From positions 1-64,000 of the forward strand of contig NZ_JABBPG010000006.1 in the NCBI RefSeq assembly GCF_013140855.1: a stretch of DNA of 64,000 bases, given 5' to 3'. Below are positions 55,557-64,000 of the stretch, piece after piece. Source of the DNA: Pseudoalteromonas caenipelagi. Its GTDB lineage: Bacteria > Pseudomonadota > Gammaproteobacteria > Enterobacterales > Alteromonadaceae. The notes beneath the pieces are model-generated. The model did not search any database and was not told the origin of the DNA. It saw only the letters and a program-made list of their open reading frames with translations. The position numbers and the translations under genes are program-made. Position 1 is the first letter of the stretch. Every line of letters begins with the position of its first letter.

Positions 55557-55833
55557 ACATTTCGTTTGATTTTAAAGTTTTAGTTAGCTAATAGCAATTA
55601 GCTTTATCATGAAAACATCTAAAACAAATATTTAGATGTACTTTCCTAGAAGATCTTCAAACCAGCATCTAAAGGTCTCGAGTTTGATTTTTAACTACAC
55701 AGTTAAAGTCCATTGTTCGTTATTATCGTAATGATTTGAGAAACACCTTATCTGTTCTTCTTATAAAGAAGATAAGCTTAATAATTAAGCCCTAAATCAC
55801 TCCTTTCAAAGCCAGTAAAGCCATAAATCGGAA
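55557..55833. other. AT-rich intergenic stretch with small hairpins
   Basis: No gene is seen. Two small inverted repeats are present: AGCTAAT/ATTAGCT (55586-55603) and ACATCTAAA/TTTAGATGT (55615-55639). Their role is unknown. Confidence 0.4.
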
Positions 55834-55971
55834 CCCCGCAAGCGGGGCCCCCTTGCTTCGCAACCCTTCGGGCGATTTCTAGCCTGACTGGATTTTCTCT
55901 GCATAGTCTGTGTTGGCCATGAGGTATGGCGAGCCTTTAGGCGGCAAGCGCCTAAAACTTACCAACCTCAT
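55834..55971 (+). other. Hairpin-rich leader, candidate structured RNA or oriT-like region
   Basis: CCCCGC-AA-GCGGGG (55834-55847) is followed by a nested structure with outer stem ATGAGGT/ACCTCAT (55919-55925 with 55965-55971) and inner stem TTTAGGCG/CGCCTAAA (55936-55943 with 55949-55956). It stops 16 bases before the ATG of the next gene. The GC content is clearly above that of the AT-rich island around it. Confidence 0.5.
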
Positions 55972-55987
55972 AGCGAAAGGGACTTAT

Positions 55988-56221
55988 ATGAAATCTATGG
56001 ACTTTATAAACAGGGCTAAAAAAGTAGAATTTGCTGATATAGCAAGGTCGGCAAAGCCGATTGAACGTACCACTCTTAAACACGTTAGAGCCAGCGATAA
56101 ATGTTACTTGGTTAAAGCTGGCAGTAAGTTACAATTCTGGCTCACACGTGATGATTGCTTGTTGTCTGTTAATGTCTCTCTACACTCACCATTGTGTGTT
56201 TGTACTGACGCAGATAGTTAG
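55988..56221 (+). CDS. Small island protein, unknown function
   Basis: The 77-aa basic protein starts MKSMDFINRAKKVEFADIA and has four cysteines (DKCYLV, DDCLLS, then two near the C-terminus in PLCVCTD). AAGGGA lies six bases before the ATG. I do not recognise the family; an island accessory or directionality-factor role is possible only from its place next to the right end. It has an unusual structured leader. Confidence 0.6.
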   Translation: MKSMDFINRAKKVEFADIARSAKPIERTTLKHVRASDKCYLVKAGSKLQFWLTRDDCLLSVNVSLHSPLCVCTDADS

Positions 56222-56303
56222 TTATGTTTCCCATATCCCAACTTTCCCAATTAGAAATTGAGCATTTTTTTATTTTTTTTCATAAATTTTTTCGATTTCT
56301 TTA

Positions 56304-56324
56304 TGGTGAGTACACTGGTGAGTA
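56304..56324. promoter_or_regulatory. Integrase arm-type sites, right end
   Basis: TGGTGAGTA occurs at 56304-56312 and 56316-56324, with the same 12-base spacing and orientation as the left-end pair, about 75 bases inside attR. Confidence 0.65.
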
Positions 56325-56398
56325 AGAGGGTTTTAAAACGGACCAAAAAACCTTGTAGCCCCTGATATATATAGAATTGTGAAATTTAAAGCGATAAA

Positions 56399-56415
56399 CA
56401 AATTCAGAATATTGA
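56399..56415. repeat. attR: island attachment repeat
   Basis: CAAATTCAGAATATTGA is identical to the end of yicC at 47383-47399. After it the original yicC 3' end continues (GTAAAGCTCTTTAGCGCC) with its own terminator. Confidence 0.88.
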
Positions 56416-56452
56416 GTAAAGCTCTTTAGCGCCAACATAAACACATAAAAAA

Positions 56453-56470
56453 CCTCGCTTTATAGCGAGG
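56453..56470 (+). terminator. Original yicC terminator
   Basis: CCTCGCT / AGCGAGG pairs around TTAT and is followed by CTTTTT. It is the chromosomal counterpart of the hairpin at 47441-47465, now separated from yicC by the island. Confidence 0.85.
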
Positions 56471-56615
56471 CTTTTTATCTTATTTCATGCAGTTTCAGTA
56501 CTTATTACCTTACGATATAAGCTCTGTACATGTAATAGAGTTATCACAGCGCCATATAAACCGTATTGCGTATAAAACATATTGTGTACCGCTAACAAAA
56601 AAATGACTCTAAAGA

Positions 56616-57974
56616 TCACCTTTGTTCAAGCCACTTGTACCAGATATCTTCTTGCGTTTGGGTATTTAGCCGCTTTTGATATAAGGGTTCTGATAATTCA
56701 GATGCTAGATCTGGGCTTACATAGTTGCCACTTTCTGATGCTAAAGTTACGTCATTCTCGCGGCCTTTCTCAGTCACCTCACAATGACCATTTTTACACA
56801 CAACATCGGGCTCAGGCATCGGGTACACCTCTTCAGACAAGGTTCTTACATATCGCTCATCAGCACTAGCAAAGCCTTTAAATATACTAAACTCATCGGC
56901 TGAAGTGCTGGGCTCTAGTCCTGCAGTTACTTCTGCCATATGCTGTAAAAACTGGTAACTGCCCACATGTGAAAGCGCCCCTTGTCCAGGCTCTGTGATA
57001 AACGAAATAAACCCTTTATCAATCTTAGTCGCAAACAGCCCTTCACCCGCGAGTAATTCGTCTATGGTCGCCTGATCTTTATCTGTAAAGCTAAAAGTCA
57101 CCTTGTGCCCTGCTGAGTCAAACGTTCCTTCGTTAGCGTTACCAAGCAACTTGCCATCGTTGTGCTTTCGATAATCACCTAAGTCTGAAGCAAGGCGCTT
57201 AATATATTTAAAATCAACATTGTTTTGCTCGGCATATTGGTACATTTCTGACAATAGCGTCCTATCTTCGCGCGTTAAAAACTCATAGGGGCTTTTCAAG
57301 ACATTAGAATGAGACATGCCATTTACACCACTTTGCACTTCAGGTTCGTTATCACCAAAAATGTCGTCGACCATAACCGCATAATAGTGAGTAGCGTGCT
57401 TTGGGGTTGCGCTATGTGCTAATCCCTGCTCTTTTAAAGCAGACTCAAATTGTAATGTTGTTTGTGGCCCATATTCTTGCGAAACCATTGCTTTACTGAG
57501 GGCTGAAAAAGACTCGATATGAGACGTCAATGCCGCCTCAAATGAGTGCATTATATTGTTGGCACTACCGCCACTTGTCAGACTTTCTTTTTTTAACACT
57601 GAAAGCTCAGCCTGATCGCGTACATGCCACCTTTCAAAGGCTGCTACTTTTTCTAGATCAGAGAAGGTATTACTTGGGTCTAAGGCTATCGTTTCTAACT
57701 GGGCTTTAGATAAATGCTCAAATTCCCACTTAGCTAAGTCAACCTCTTTGCGACTGAGCTGTGTATGTGTGGCAGCTTTACTTTGTGGCCAAGAAAGCGC
57801 TGTTTGATCTACCTGCTCAATAGCGCTTTGTGCCTTGCTCAGCTTTAGCGCTAAAGACGATACCGATGCGTTTGTATCACTTGCCTTAAATTGGCTTGAA
57901 ACAGATAGAGGCCGCGGAGAGTTTTTTAAGACTGCACCTGTATTTGAGTATCCATTTGCCTGTGTTATATCCAT
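56616..57974 (-). CDS. Hypothetical protein, 452 aa
   Basis: I do not recognise this protein. The N-terminal ~60 residues are rich in Ser, Asn and Thr and likely disordered (MDITQANGYSNTGAVLK), followed by a helical middle and a C-terminal segment with a Cys pair (VVCKNGHCEV). There is no signal peptide or membrane segment. The start is ATG at 57974, with AGGAG eight bases upstream; a GTG three codons earlier overlaps that site. It lies just outside attR, so it is the original neighbour of yicC on the chromosome. Alteromonadales genomes carry many such MDI-starting cytoplasmic proteins of unknown function. Confidence 0.7.
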   Translation of the reverse strand: MDITQANGYSNTGAVLKNSPRPLSVSSQFKASDTNASVSSLALKLSKAQSAIEQVDQTALSWPQSKAATHTQLSRKEVDLAKWEFEHLSKAQLETIALDPSNTFSDLEKVAAFERWHVRDQAELSVLKKESLTSGGSANNIMHSFEAALTSHIESFSALSKAMVSQEYGPQTTLQFESALKEQGLAHSATPKHATHYYAVMVDDIFGDNEPEVQSGVNGMSHSNVLKSPYEFLTREDRTLLSEMYQYAEQNNVDFKYIKRLASDLGDYRKHNDGKLLGNANEGTFDSAGHKVTFSFTDKDQATIDELLAGEGLFATKIDKGFISFITEPGQGALSHVGSYQFLQHMAEVTAGLEPSTSADEFSIFKGFASADERYVRTLSEEVYPMPEPDVVCKNGHCEVTEKGRENDVTLASESGNYVSPDLASELSEPLYQKRLNTQTQEDIWYKWLEQR

Positions 57975-58336
57975 ACGCCTCACTCCTTTGTAAAACTAAT
58001 ATCAGTCCTTAACTCACCAAAAAGCAAACTAATTCATTGTTTAGTTGGAAGTTATACTATGTTTCCAATTCAATTCCAAGTTATGTAATTGACCAAGCTT
58101 ACACCTCTATCTTTTTGAAATTGCGACGACAAACCAGCCTCAATTGTAAATGAAAAGTTGATCTTTTGTTTCTTTTAAAATATCTTGTATCTTGTTACTT
58201 CGTAGGGCTGAAATATTTAACTTTCAGCTACTGACAACGCTGACATTTTATTTTTGTATTGATACAGCCGTTCAATTGTTAACATTATATTTTTAGGTGT
58301 GGCGCACTCTCCTCATTAAACTAAAAGGACAAGGAC
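57975..58336. other. Divergent intergenic region
   Basis: AT-rich region between two divergent genes, with promoters expected for both. I see no gene, repeat or strong hairpin. Confidence 0.4.
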
Positions 58337-58594
58337 GTGATAAATGGTGATGATTTAAGAGCAATGAGGGTTAATGCCGGTATTTCCCAAGAAGCCATGG
58401 CTAAAAAACTCAAATGCGATAGAAAAACCATCATTAATTATGAGCTAGGCGTAAGTGATATTCGTTCCAAACAACTTTTCATGTGGCTTGTATATTGTAA
58501 GATAGATTCAGGATCGTTATTAAATGAAATAAAACAGATCCGCGATCAGGTTAACGGCAAACAAAAACCAAACTTACAGGATGACGAACAATGA
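58337..58594 (+). CDS. XRE-family regulator
   Basis: The 85-aa protein is a single helix-turn-helix domain (LRAMRVNAGISQEAMAKKL, then CDRKTIINYELGVSDI). It starts with GTG at 58337 after AAGGACAAGGAC. Its stop overlaps the start of the next gene (ATGA at 58591-58594), so it is the first gene of a three-gene operon with a small peptide and a membrane protein, and probably regulates that operon. Confidence 0.85.
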   Translation: MINGDDLRAMRVNAGISQEAMAKKLKCDRKTIINYELGVSDIRSKQLFMWLVYCKIDSGSLLNEIKQIRDQVNGKQKPNLQDDEQ

Positions 58595-58890
58595 CACAGT
58601 TAAGCCCTCTTAGTATTTTTAAGCGCATGAATTTATTTATAAAGCCTGAAACTCAAAACATTGATGAGCTCTCTAAAAGTGACTGTGTATGTGCAGGTAA
58701 TAGCGCAGCAAAGCCCCCAAGAGCGATACCAGCCACCACAGAAGCCATAATTTTTTCTCAGCCGACTAAAATTTCCACCGAATGCTGTATCTTAGTATCT
58801 GGTGGTACCGGAGCTTATAAGCCCCCAAGAGTCGCACATGCTGGTAGCAACTTCTTCCCCATAGTGCCTACAGATGTTTCACAAGGATAA
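58591..58890 (+). CDS. Small Cys/KPPR-repeat protein, possible secreted peptide precursor
   Basis: The 99-aa protein contains two related segments, AGNSAAKPPRAIPA and SGGTGAYKPPRVAHAG, a CVC and a CC pair, and no catalytic motif. The N-terminal 25 residues are leader-like but not a clear Sec signal. Gly-Gly before the second segment (VSGGTGAY) could be a peptidase cut site. I do not recognise a family. It lies between a regulator and a membrane protein, an arrangement seen for bacteriocin-like peptides and their immunity proteins, but no peptidase transporter or modifying enzyme is nearby. Confidence 0.55.
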   Translation: MTQLSPLSIFKRMNLFIKPETQNIDELSKSDCVCAGNSAAKPPRAIPATTEAIIFSQPTKISTECCILVSGGTGAYKPPRVAHAGSNFFPIVPTDVSQG

Positions 58891-58893
58891 ATA

Positions 58894-59493
58894 ATGAAAC
58901 TTTCCAACCTAATTTTGCTCAGTATTGCATCCGTTGCTTTTTTTTACATTCAACTTTGGGATGTTCGCTTTGTTACTCCACTCTATTTATCTCTGTTAGG
59001 GATATGCATAGCTTATGGAGCATATACAAAAAATGTTAATATGACTCATATTGCAGGCTTTATTTTCATTTTAACCGCTTTGTCTCCAGTTCTTTTTGAA
59101 ACAGGATTAATCAACTACCTAACACCTGAAGAAAACAAGCTATTACAAGGTACAATAATCTATGGCGTGCAATTTCTACTTAGTCTTACCACCGTATTCA
59201 TATTAGTCTTTAGAATTCAGTTATCCCGTTTAATATCAAATTCATCCAACATAGAATTGACTCACTTTGATGGCATTTTCCACTGGTTGTATATCTATAC
59301 TTCACTTGTATATTTACTGGGCATGCTAGAAAACATCGCTTGGTCTTATTTCGAAATGAAATCTTGGACCCTAATCTACGATAACTTTGAAGGACTAATC
59401 TACATTGCATGGGCATTGTGCTGCGGCGCGCTGTTAACCATGATGATTTGCTCACCTAGAGAAAATAATAAAACTGAGGTTAACTCTTTATAA
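58894..59493 (+). CDS. Multi-spanning membrane protein, unknown function
   Basis: The 199-aa protein has about five or six hydrophobic segments (near 5-22, 27-42, 50-70, 85-108, 128-147 and 165-185) and no family motif I recognise. It begins 3 bases after the small-peptide gene, so the two are co-transcribed. Its size and position would fit an immunity or export-related membrane protein, but this is a guess from context. Confidence 0.65.
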   Translation: MKLSNLILLSIASVAFFYIQLWDVRFVTPLYLSLLGICIAYGAYTKNVNMTHIAGFIFILTALSPVLFETGLINYLTPEENKLLQGTIIYGVQFLLSLTTVFILVFRIQLSRLISNSSNIELTHFDGIFHWLYIYTSLVYLLGMLENIAWSYFEMKSWTLIYDNFEGLIYIAWALCCGALLTMMICSPRENNKTEVNSL

Positions 59494-60038
59494 TAGGTTA
59501 CTCTGCAAAAGCGTTAGCTAGGCCCAAGACTCTAAACAGCGGCCGACTTGTTGAGCCTCACTTTTTTGCCTGTAAGAATAAGCTGGGTGGTTATTATAGC
59601 TACCCTATTCTTTATTAACGCTAATTGCGTTACACCTTCAGCTAGACCTTCTACTAACTGCGCCTAACAAACCGGTGTCATCGGCTATTTTCTTTATGCA
59701 CAAACCCAAACGATATTTTTATAAATTTATTTTTCGGATGGGGAGATTTTTTCACACTGAATACCAGATGATGTTAACACCAAGTAAAGAGATGTGGGTA
59801 AACCATACAAGGACCCTATTGCATTTGTTTGGAAGATCCTGACCTTCGTCAGGATGACGGTAAAGATTTGTGTAGAAGCTCCTGACAAAAGTCAGGTGGA
59901 CGGTATGAACACTAAAACAGGGACCACGGTGTTTTGATGGTGTAAGTGATCAAGCTAACGTACAACCCGTTGAGCAAGGGCGTATCACTTGGGTTTGTAG
60001 TCCTAGCCATTAATGCGGTTCTACTCTAGGAGAACAAT
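59494..60038. other. Long intergenic region with palindromic repeats
   Basis: No gene is seen in these 545 bases. Two REP-like repeats are present at 59835-59905. The stretch looks like a recombination-prone junction between accessory genes and the parC locus. Confidence 0.5.
59835..59905. repeat. Two REP-like palindromic units
   Basis: GATCCTGACCTTCGTCAGGA with TGACGGTA after it (59835-59862) and GCTCCTGACAAAAGTCAGG with TGGACGGTA after it (59878-59905) are related direct repeats, each with a 6-7 bp TCCTGAC/GTCAGGA hairpin. Short intergenic palindromes of this TCCTGAC...GTCAGGA type are common as dispersed repeats in bacterial genomes. Confidence 0.6.
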
Positions 60039-60308
60039 ATGAAAAACAATTTAGCAGTTAGAAAAGCACAAGTAGATAAGTTTAAGGGTGAGCTGCAAGT
60101 AGGCATACGTACCTTACGCAAAGAGCGCGGGTTAACACAAAAGCAGTTCGGTGCAATTCTTGGTGTCGATCAGGCCACCATAAGCAATTTTGAAAGCGGT
60201 AAAACGGTGATGAGTATACTGCAAGCTTACGAGGTGGCATTGGTGTTTGGTAAAGATTTCACGGCACCACGCCTCACGATGTCGAATCAACTCAGTTCGG
60301 CTCGCTAA
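60039..60308 (+). CDS. XRE-family regulator
   Basis: The 89-aa helix-turn-helix protein (IRTLRKERGLTQKQFGAIL and VDQATISNFESGKTVMSI) resembles single-domain antitoxin-like or prophage regulators. AGGAG lies seven bases upstream of the ATG. No toxin gene is adjacent. It is isolated between a long intergenic region and the parC terminator. Confidence 0.85.
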   Translation: MKNNLAVRKAQVDKFKGELQVGIRTLRKERGLTQKQFGAILGVDQATISNFESGKTVMSILQAYEVALVFGKDFTAPRLTMSNQLSSAR

Positions 60309-60419
60309 TTAACCTAAATTCGGGGTCTACAAGTTGATATGATTAGCTTTGTTATATCCGTTACTGTGAGTTTAATTTTACGATTCTCTTAAGTTTTATT
60401 CCAAGATGTTCCGCAAAAC

Positions 60420-60444
60420 AAAACGGCGCTTACTGCGCCGTTTT
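60420..60444. terminator. Terminator after parC
   Basis: AAAACGGCGC / GCGCCGTTTT is a 10-bp stem with loop TTACT, ending in T or A runs on both strands. It terminates parC on the minus strand and probably the XRE gene on the plus strand. Confidence 0.92.
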
Positions 60445-60468
60445 TATGATTAAAAGCCGCTTTAAGCG

Positions 60469-62772
60469 CTACTGTTCATTTTGCTCAGGCGCTGCCTCTG
60501 CATCTTCAGGTGCGACAGCTTTACTCTCAATCTCGTATTCATCTACACGTTGCAGGCCACGTGGTAGTTTATTGCCTCGTCGACCTCGCTCGCCATAGTA
60601 ATGTTCTAAATCACTTGGCTTAAGAGTAAGTTTGCGCTTACCTGCGTGCAGGGTAACGGCGCTTCCCTCGGGCACACATGCCAGTACTTTTACAAACTCT
60701 TCGCGGGCTTGAACTTTAGCGCTTGGAATCGAAATAATTTTGTTTCCTTTTCCTTTACCAAGTTTAGGTAAATCGCGTAGTGGGAACAGCAGCATACGAC
60801 CTTCGTTAGAGATTGCCATACACATATCGGTCGCGACATCATTGACCGTAATAGGCGCCATAAGTTGCGCACCTTTTGGCACACTCACAAGCGCCTTACC
60901 GTTTTTGTTCTTACTCACTAAATCGTTAAATTCAGTAATAAAACCATAACCACCATCGGTTGCCATCAGATACAGGGTTTTCTCATCCCCCATTACCACG
61001 TGCTCAAAAATACACCCAGGCCCTAGATTAAAGCGCCCTGTCATTGGCTCACCTTGGCTGCGGGCAGATGGTAAGCTATGCGCTTCAGTAGCAAAGGCCC
61101 GACCCGAGGTATCTAAAAATACCGCAGGTTGATTACTGCGCCCTTTGGCTGACGCCTTGTAGCTGTCACCAGAGCGATAGCTTAAGCCCTCGGCATCAAT
61201 GTCATGACCTTTGGCGACACGTGCCCATCCTTTGTCAGATAGTACAACCGTTACTGACTCTGATGGGATCAAATCTTTTTCACTTAGCGCTTTGGCTTCA
61301 GAACGCTCAATCACCGGTGAACGGCGCTCATCACCATATAACTCTGCGGCTTCTTGAATTTCTTTTTTCATCAGCGTCGACATACGACGCTCTGAGCCTA
61401 ATGTGAGTTCTAATTTATCACGCTCGATACTGAGTTCATCTTGCTCACCACGAATTTTAACTTCTTCTAATTTGGCTAAGTGACGTAGTTTTAAATCAAG
61501 AATCGCTTCAGCTTGCTTATCCGATAGATTAAAGCGCGCCATCAGTTCGTCTTTTGGCTTATCTTCAGTACGGATAATTTCTATTACTTCGTCGATATTT
61601 AAAAAGGCAACCATTAAACCTTCTAAAATATGCAAACGCGCCAATACTTTATCTAAACGATATTGCAAACGACGGCGTACCGTTTCGCGGCGGAATATTA
61701 ACCACTCAGATAAAATCTGAAGTAAGTCTTTCACCTTTGGACGACCATCCAAACCAATCATATTCAGGTTAACGCGATAACTTTTTTCGAGATCGGTGGT
61801 GGCAAATAAGTGCGCCATTAATGGCTCAAGCTTCACCCGGTTTGAACGCGGTACAATCACAATACGCGTTGGATTTTCGTGATCCGACTCATCGCGTAAG
61901 TCTGCTACCATAGGCAGCTTTTTCGCGGTCATTTGCGCAGCAATTTGCTCCAGCACTTTGGCCCCTGAACACTGGTGCGGTAGGGCTGTGATCACAATAT
62001 CACCCTGCTCTTCAGTATACACTGCACGCATTTTGATAGAGCCACGGCCTGTGGTGTAAATCTTTTGGATTTCAGATTTAGCCGTGATTATCTCAGCATC
62101 TGTTGGATAGTCAGGTGCCTGTACTACTTCTAGCAGTTCTTCTAACGAGGTTTTTGGTTGGTCAAGCAACATGCAACACGCCGTTGCCAACTCTTTTACG
62201 TTGTGTGGGGGTATATCGGTCGCCATACCAACCGCTATGCCCGTTACCCCGTTGAGTAAAATATGCGGTAAACGTGATGGTAATACCTTGGGTTCATCCA
62301 TGGTGCCATCAAAGTTTGGTGTCCAATCTACAGTACCTTGGCCTAGCTCTTTAAGTAACACTTCAGAGAACTTAGACAAACGCGCTTCGGTGTAACGCAT
62401 TGCAGCAAATGACTTAGGATCGTCAGCTGCCCCCCAGTTACCTTGGCCATCGACCAATGGATAACGGTAAGAGAAAGGTTGCGCCATTAATACCATGGCT
62501 TCGTAACAAGCGCTGTCGCCGTGAGGGTGATATTTACCGAGTACGTCACCCACAGTACGGGCTGATTTTTTATATTTAGCGGCGGCCGATAAGCCCAATT
62601 CGCTCATGGCATACACGATACGACGCTGTACCGGCTTTAAGCCATCACCAATGTGTGGCAATGCCCGGTCCATGATCACATACATGGAATAATTTAAGTA
62701 GGCGTCTTCGGTAAAACGCCCCATCGTTTGTTGTTCAATCCCCTGTAAAGACAAGGTTTGAGGATCAGTCAT
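60469..62772 (-). CDS. parC: DNA topoisomerase IV subunit A
   Basis: ParC forms topoisomerase IV with ParE and decatenates daughter chromosomes. The 767-aa protein has the winged-helix/DNA-gate domain with [15 protein letters not shown], the quinolone-determining region [12 protein letters not shown] with wild-type Ser and Glu, and the catalytic Tyr in AMRYTEARL near 120; the C-terminal beta-pinwheel follows from about 490. It ends with an acidic tail ([12 protein letters not shown]). It lies nine bases after the dehydrogenase-like gene, downstream of parE. Confidence 0.97.
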   Translation of the reverse strand: MTDPQTLSLQGIEQQTMGRFTEDAYLNYSMYVIMDRALPHIGDGLKPVQRRIVYAMSELGLSAAAKYKKSARTVGDVLGKYHPHGDSACYEAMVLMAQPFSYRYPLVDGQGNWGAADDPKSFAAMRYTEARLSKFSEVLLKELGQGTVDWTPNFDGTMDEPKVLPSRLPHILLNGVTGIAVGMATDIPPHNVKELATACCMLLDQPKTSLEELLEVVQAPDYPTDAEIITAKSEIQKIYTTGRGSIKMRAVYTEEQGDIVITALPHQCSGAKVLEQIAAQMTAKKLPMVADLRDESDHENPTRIVIVPRSNRVKLEPLMAHLFATTDLEKSYRVNLNMIGLDGRPKVKDLLQILSEWLIFRRETVRRRLQYRLDKVLARLHILEGLMVAFLNIDEVIEIIRTEDKPKDELMARFNLSDKQAEAILDLKLRHLAKLEEVKIRGEQDELSIERDKLELTLGSERRMSTLMKKEIQEAAELYGDERRSPVIERSEAKALSEKDLIPSESVTVVLSDKGWARVAKGHDIDAEGLSYRSGDSYKASAKGRSNQPAVFLDTSGRAFATEAHSLPSARSQGEPMTGRFNLGPGCIFEHVVMGDEKTLYLMATDGGYGFITEFNDLVSKNKNGKALVSVPKGAQLMAPITVNDVATDMCMAISNEGRMLLFPLRDLPKLGKGKGNKIISIPSAKVQAREEFVKVLACVPEGSAVTLHAGKRKLTLKPSDLEHYYGERGRRGNKLPRGLQRVDEYEIESKAVAPEDAEAAPEQNEQ

Positions 62773-62780
62773 GTAACACC

Positions 62781-63884
62781 CTATTTATTGTTATAACGAA
62801 CGCGATAAATCGCATTCGCAAAATCGTCCGACACTAACAAGCTGCCATCAGCAAGCTCGGCAAATGCAACCGGTCGACCCAAGGTTTGTTCTTTATCTAA
62901 AAAGCCACTAATGAAAGGCTCATAGGCGGTGATTTCGCCTTCTTTGATGGTGACCATCATCACTTTGTAGCCCACTTTACTACTGCGATTCCAAGAGCCA
63001 TGCTCTGCCACTAGCAGTTTATTATGCATATGTTTGGCAAACTGTTTGCCACGATAAAAATGGATACCCAAAGGCGCTACATGGGCCTGTAACGCCAATT
63101 TTGGCGCCACATATTTTTGCATGTCTGCAAGGCTCATATCTTTGGCGTACTCTGGGTCTAACACGCTGCCGCCATGCACGTAAGGAAAACCAAAATGTTC
63201 GCCATCAACACTCACTCGGTTTATTTCATCGGGTGGAATGTCATCCCCCATCATGTCGCGACCATTATCAGAAAACCACAAAGCGCCACTTTGTGGGTTA
63301 ATATCAAAGCCAACCGAGTTGCGCACTCCCTGAGCTATGGTGGTGAGCTTTTTAGTTTGTAAATTAAGCGAAAAAATACGACCAAAGCGCTCATTTTCAG
63401 CGCATACATTACAAGGCACACCAACAGGTACTAATAATTCGCCTTCGTCGGTAAAGCGAATAAACTTCCAGCCATGATGACGCTCAGTAGGCAGCTCATC
63501 AAACACCACTTCAAAACTGGGTTTTGAGAGTTGTTTGTCAACATTTTTAAAACGGATAATGCGGTGTACTTCGGCTACATATAAATCGCCATTATACAAA
63601 GCAATGCCAGAGGGCATATTTAACCCTTGCGCTAGTACGATTTTTCTATCTGCAACGCCATCTTGATTGTTATCAATTAACGCATAGAGATTGCCGGCCT
63701 TACGTGAACCTGCATACACCACCCCTGATTTAGATACTGCCAACTGCCTTGCATTGTCTACGTTTTTTGCAAAATAGCTGATCTCATACCCTTTAGGTAA
63801 GGTTAATCGCTCAAGTAATTCATCAGCAGCAGCACTGAACGTTGAGCAAATTAAACTAGCGGTAAAAAGTGCGTAGCGAAGCAT
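62781..63884 (-). CDS. PQQ-dependent sugar dehydrogenase-like (GSDH family) exported protein
   Basis: The 367-aa product has a signal peptide ([20 protein letters not shown]) and a six-bladed beta-propeller of the glucose/sorbosone dehydrogenase family, with [23 protein letters not shown], the His-rich [13 protein letters not shown] block ([12 protein letters not shown]), [22 protein letters not shown] and EHGSWNRS. A pair of Cys (CNVCAEN) near 180 may form a disulfide. The ATG at 63884 has GAGG nine bases upstream and lies four bases after the parE stop. PQQ synthesis is not seen in the window, so enzyme activity is uncertain. It sits between parE and parC, one transcription unit. Confidence 0.87.
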   Translation of the reverse strand: MLRYALFTASLICSTFSAAADELLERLTLPKGYEISYFAKNVDNARQLAVSKSGVVYAGSRKAGNLYALIDNNQDGVADRKIVLAQGLNMPSGIALYNGDLYVAEVHRIIRFKNVDKQLSKPSFEVVFDELPTERHHGWKFIRFTDEGELLVPVGVPCNVCAENERFGRIFSLNLQTKKLTTIAQGVRNSVGFDINPQSGALWFSDNGRDMMGDDIPPDEINRVSVDGEHFGFPYVHGGSVLDPEYAKDMSLADMQKYVAPKLALQAHVAPLGIHFYRGKQFAKHMHNKLLVAEHGSWNRSSKVGYKVMMVTIKEGEITAYEPFISGFLDKEQTLGRPVAFAELADGSLLVSDDFANAIYRVRYNNK

Positions 63885-63888
63885 AGAG

Positions 63889-64000
63889 TTACACCTCAAC
63901 CTGTGCTTTATCACCATGGTTTTCAAGCCACACTTTACGGTCGCTAGAGCGTTTTTTAGCAAGTAACATATCCATCATTTCCATGGTGTGTTCTTGCTCT
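63889..64000 (-). CDS. parE: DNA topoisomerase IV subunit B, C-terminal fragment
   Basis: The last 36 codons are present, reading MEMMDMLLAKKRSSDRKVWL and ending KAQVEV. This matches the conserved C-terminus of ParE (MMDMLLAKKRSEDRRNWLQ in E. coli as I recall it). The rest lies beyond the right edge. It is the first gene of the parE - dehydrogenase-like - parC unit. Confidence 0.88.
   Translation of the reverse strand, partial: EQEHTMEMMDMLLAKKRSSDRKVWLENHGDKAQVEV

Larger units (their letters stand above)
47400..56415. mobile_element. Integrative genomic island at yicC, MGI-like, carrying restriction-modification and nuclease-type genes
   Basis: The island is bounded by 17-bp att repeats and holds a P4-type integrase gene just inside the left end, paired TGGTGAGTA sites inside both ends, a six-gene defence operon, a structured leader and a small gene. 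The 3' end of yicC is the known site of mobilizable genomic islands moved by SXT/R391 conjugative elements in Vibrio. I infer kinship from the site, the integrase and the plan; the defining oriT mimic was not proved. An IS3-family element has broken the integrase, so the island is probably fixed. The interior from about 49.7 kb is visibly more AT-rich than the flanks. Confidence 0.82.

Noticed and set aside
60039..60308. Toxin-antitoxin pair at the isolated XRE gene
   Set aside because: No small toxin-like gene lies on either side within a few hundred bases.

Overview
The window looks like chromosome of a marine gammaproteobacterium, most likely Pseudoalteromonas or a close relative in the Alteromonadales. 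Supporting signs are the gene set (PanP-type aspartate decarboxylase, a secreted subtilase with two PPC domains, an AlkB-like dioxygenase, chemoreceptors, c-di-GMP proteins), the moderate GC content, and conserved neighbourhoods shared with enterics and vibrios: yhiN..rsmJ..prlC..gor, pyrE-rph-yicC, and parC/parE. This assignment is inference from gene content; no rRNA or tRNA gene was seen.

Region 1 (1-15021) is the right part of a Tn7-like transposon. The tnsA-tnsB-tnsC operon lies next to a right end made of three CGGGCAAACTTTATTG repeats, and the element abuts the stop codon of yhiN, in the way Tn7 abuts glmS. A tniQ/tnsD-type gene lies 9.5 kb away at the left edge and seems cut short by an IS3-family element. 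Two cargo modules separate tnsC from tniQ. One is an AVAST type I-like set (MBL-fold hydrolase, trypsin-like protease fused to a STAND NTPase, small protein). The other is a proteasome-like Ntn hydrolase with Thr1/Asp17/Lys33 spacing plus a small overlapping partner, and is the most unusual item in the window. The left transposon end is outside the window.

Region 2 (15026-29670) is conserved chromosome with yhiN, a secreted subtilase, a solute-binding-like protein, an unknown exported protein, an AlkB-like gene, a decayed gene with an in-frame TGA, a chemoreceptor, rsmJ, a response regulator, prlC and gor. Region 3 (29738-31715) holds a frameshifted ApeA-like HEPN gene followed by a three-piece relic of gor, so foreign DNA seems to have entered next to gor.

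Region 4 (31716-47403) is mostly housekeeping: a PEP mutase-like protein, a small P-loop kinase, an esterase, DUF3224 and AraC proteins, a GAF-GGDEF protein, panP, a degenerate GGDEF/EAL protein, a TrmB-like methyltransferase, yadGH, ubiX, mpl, pyrE, rph and yicC.

Region 5 (47400-56415) is a genomic island in the 3' end of yicC, bounded by a 17-bp perfect direct repeat inside a longer imperfect one. It has a P4-type tyrosine integrase truncated by an IS3-family element, paired TGGTGAGTA sites inside both ends, and an operon coding for a C protein, a putative type II restriction enzyme, a C5-cytosine methyltransferase, an OLD-like ATPase, a TOPRIM/DUF4435-like protein and a DUF262 protein. The C-gene promoter carries two C-boxes. 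A hairpin-rich leader and a small gene lie near the right end. The site and plan recall mobilizable genomic islands (MGIs) moved by SXT/R391 elements.

Region 6 (56416-64000) has an unknown 452-aa protein, a three-gene operon (XRE regulator, small Cys/KPPR peptide, multi-spanning membrane protein), a second XRE gene, then parC, a sugar dehydrogenase-like gene and the 3' end of parE. Overall, two islands have entered at the 3' ends of conserved genes and carry defence-type cargo, with a third decayed candidate beside gor.
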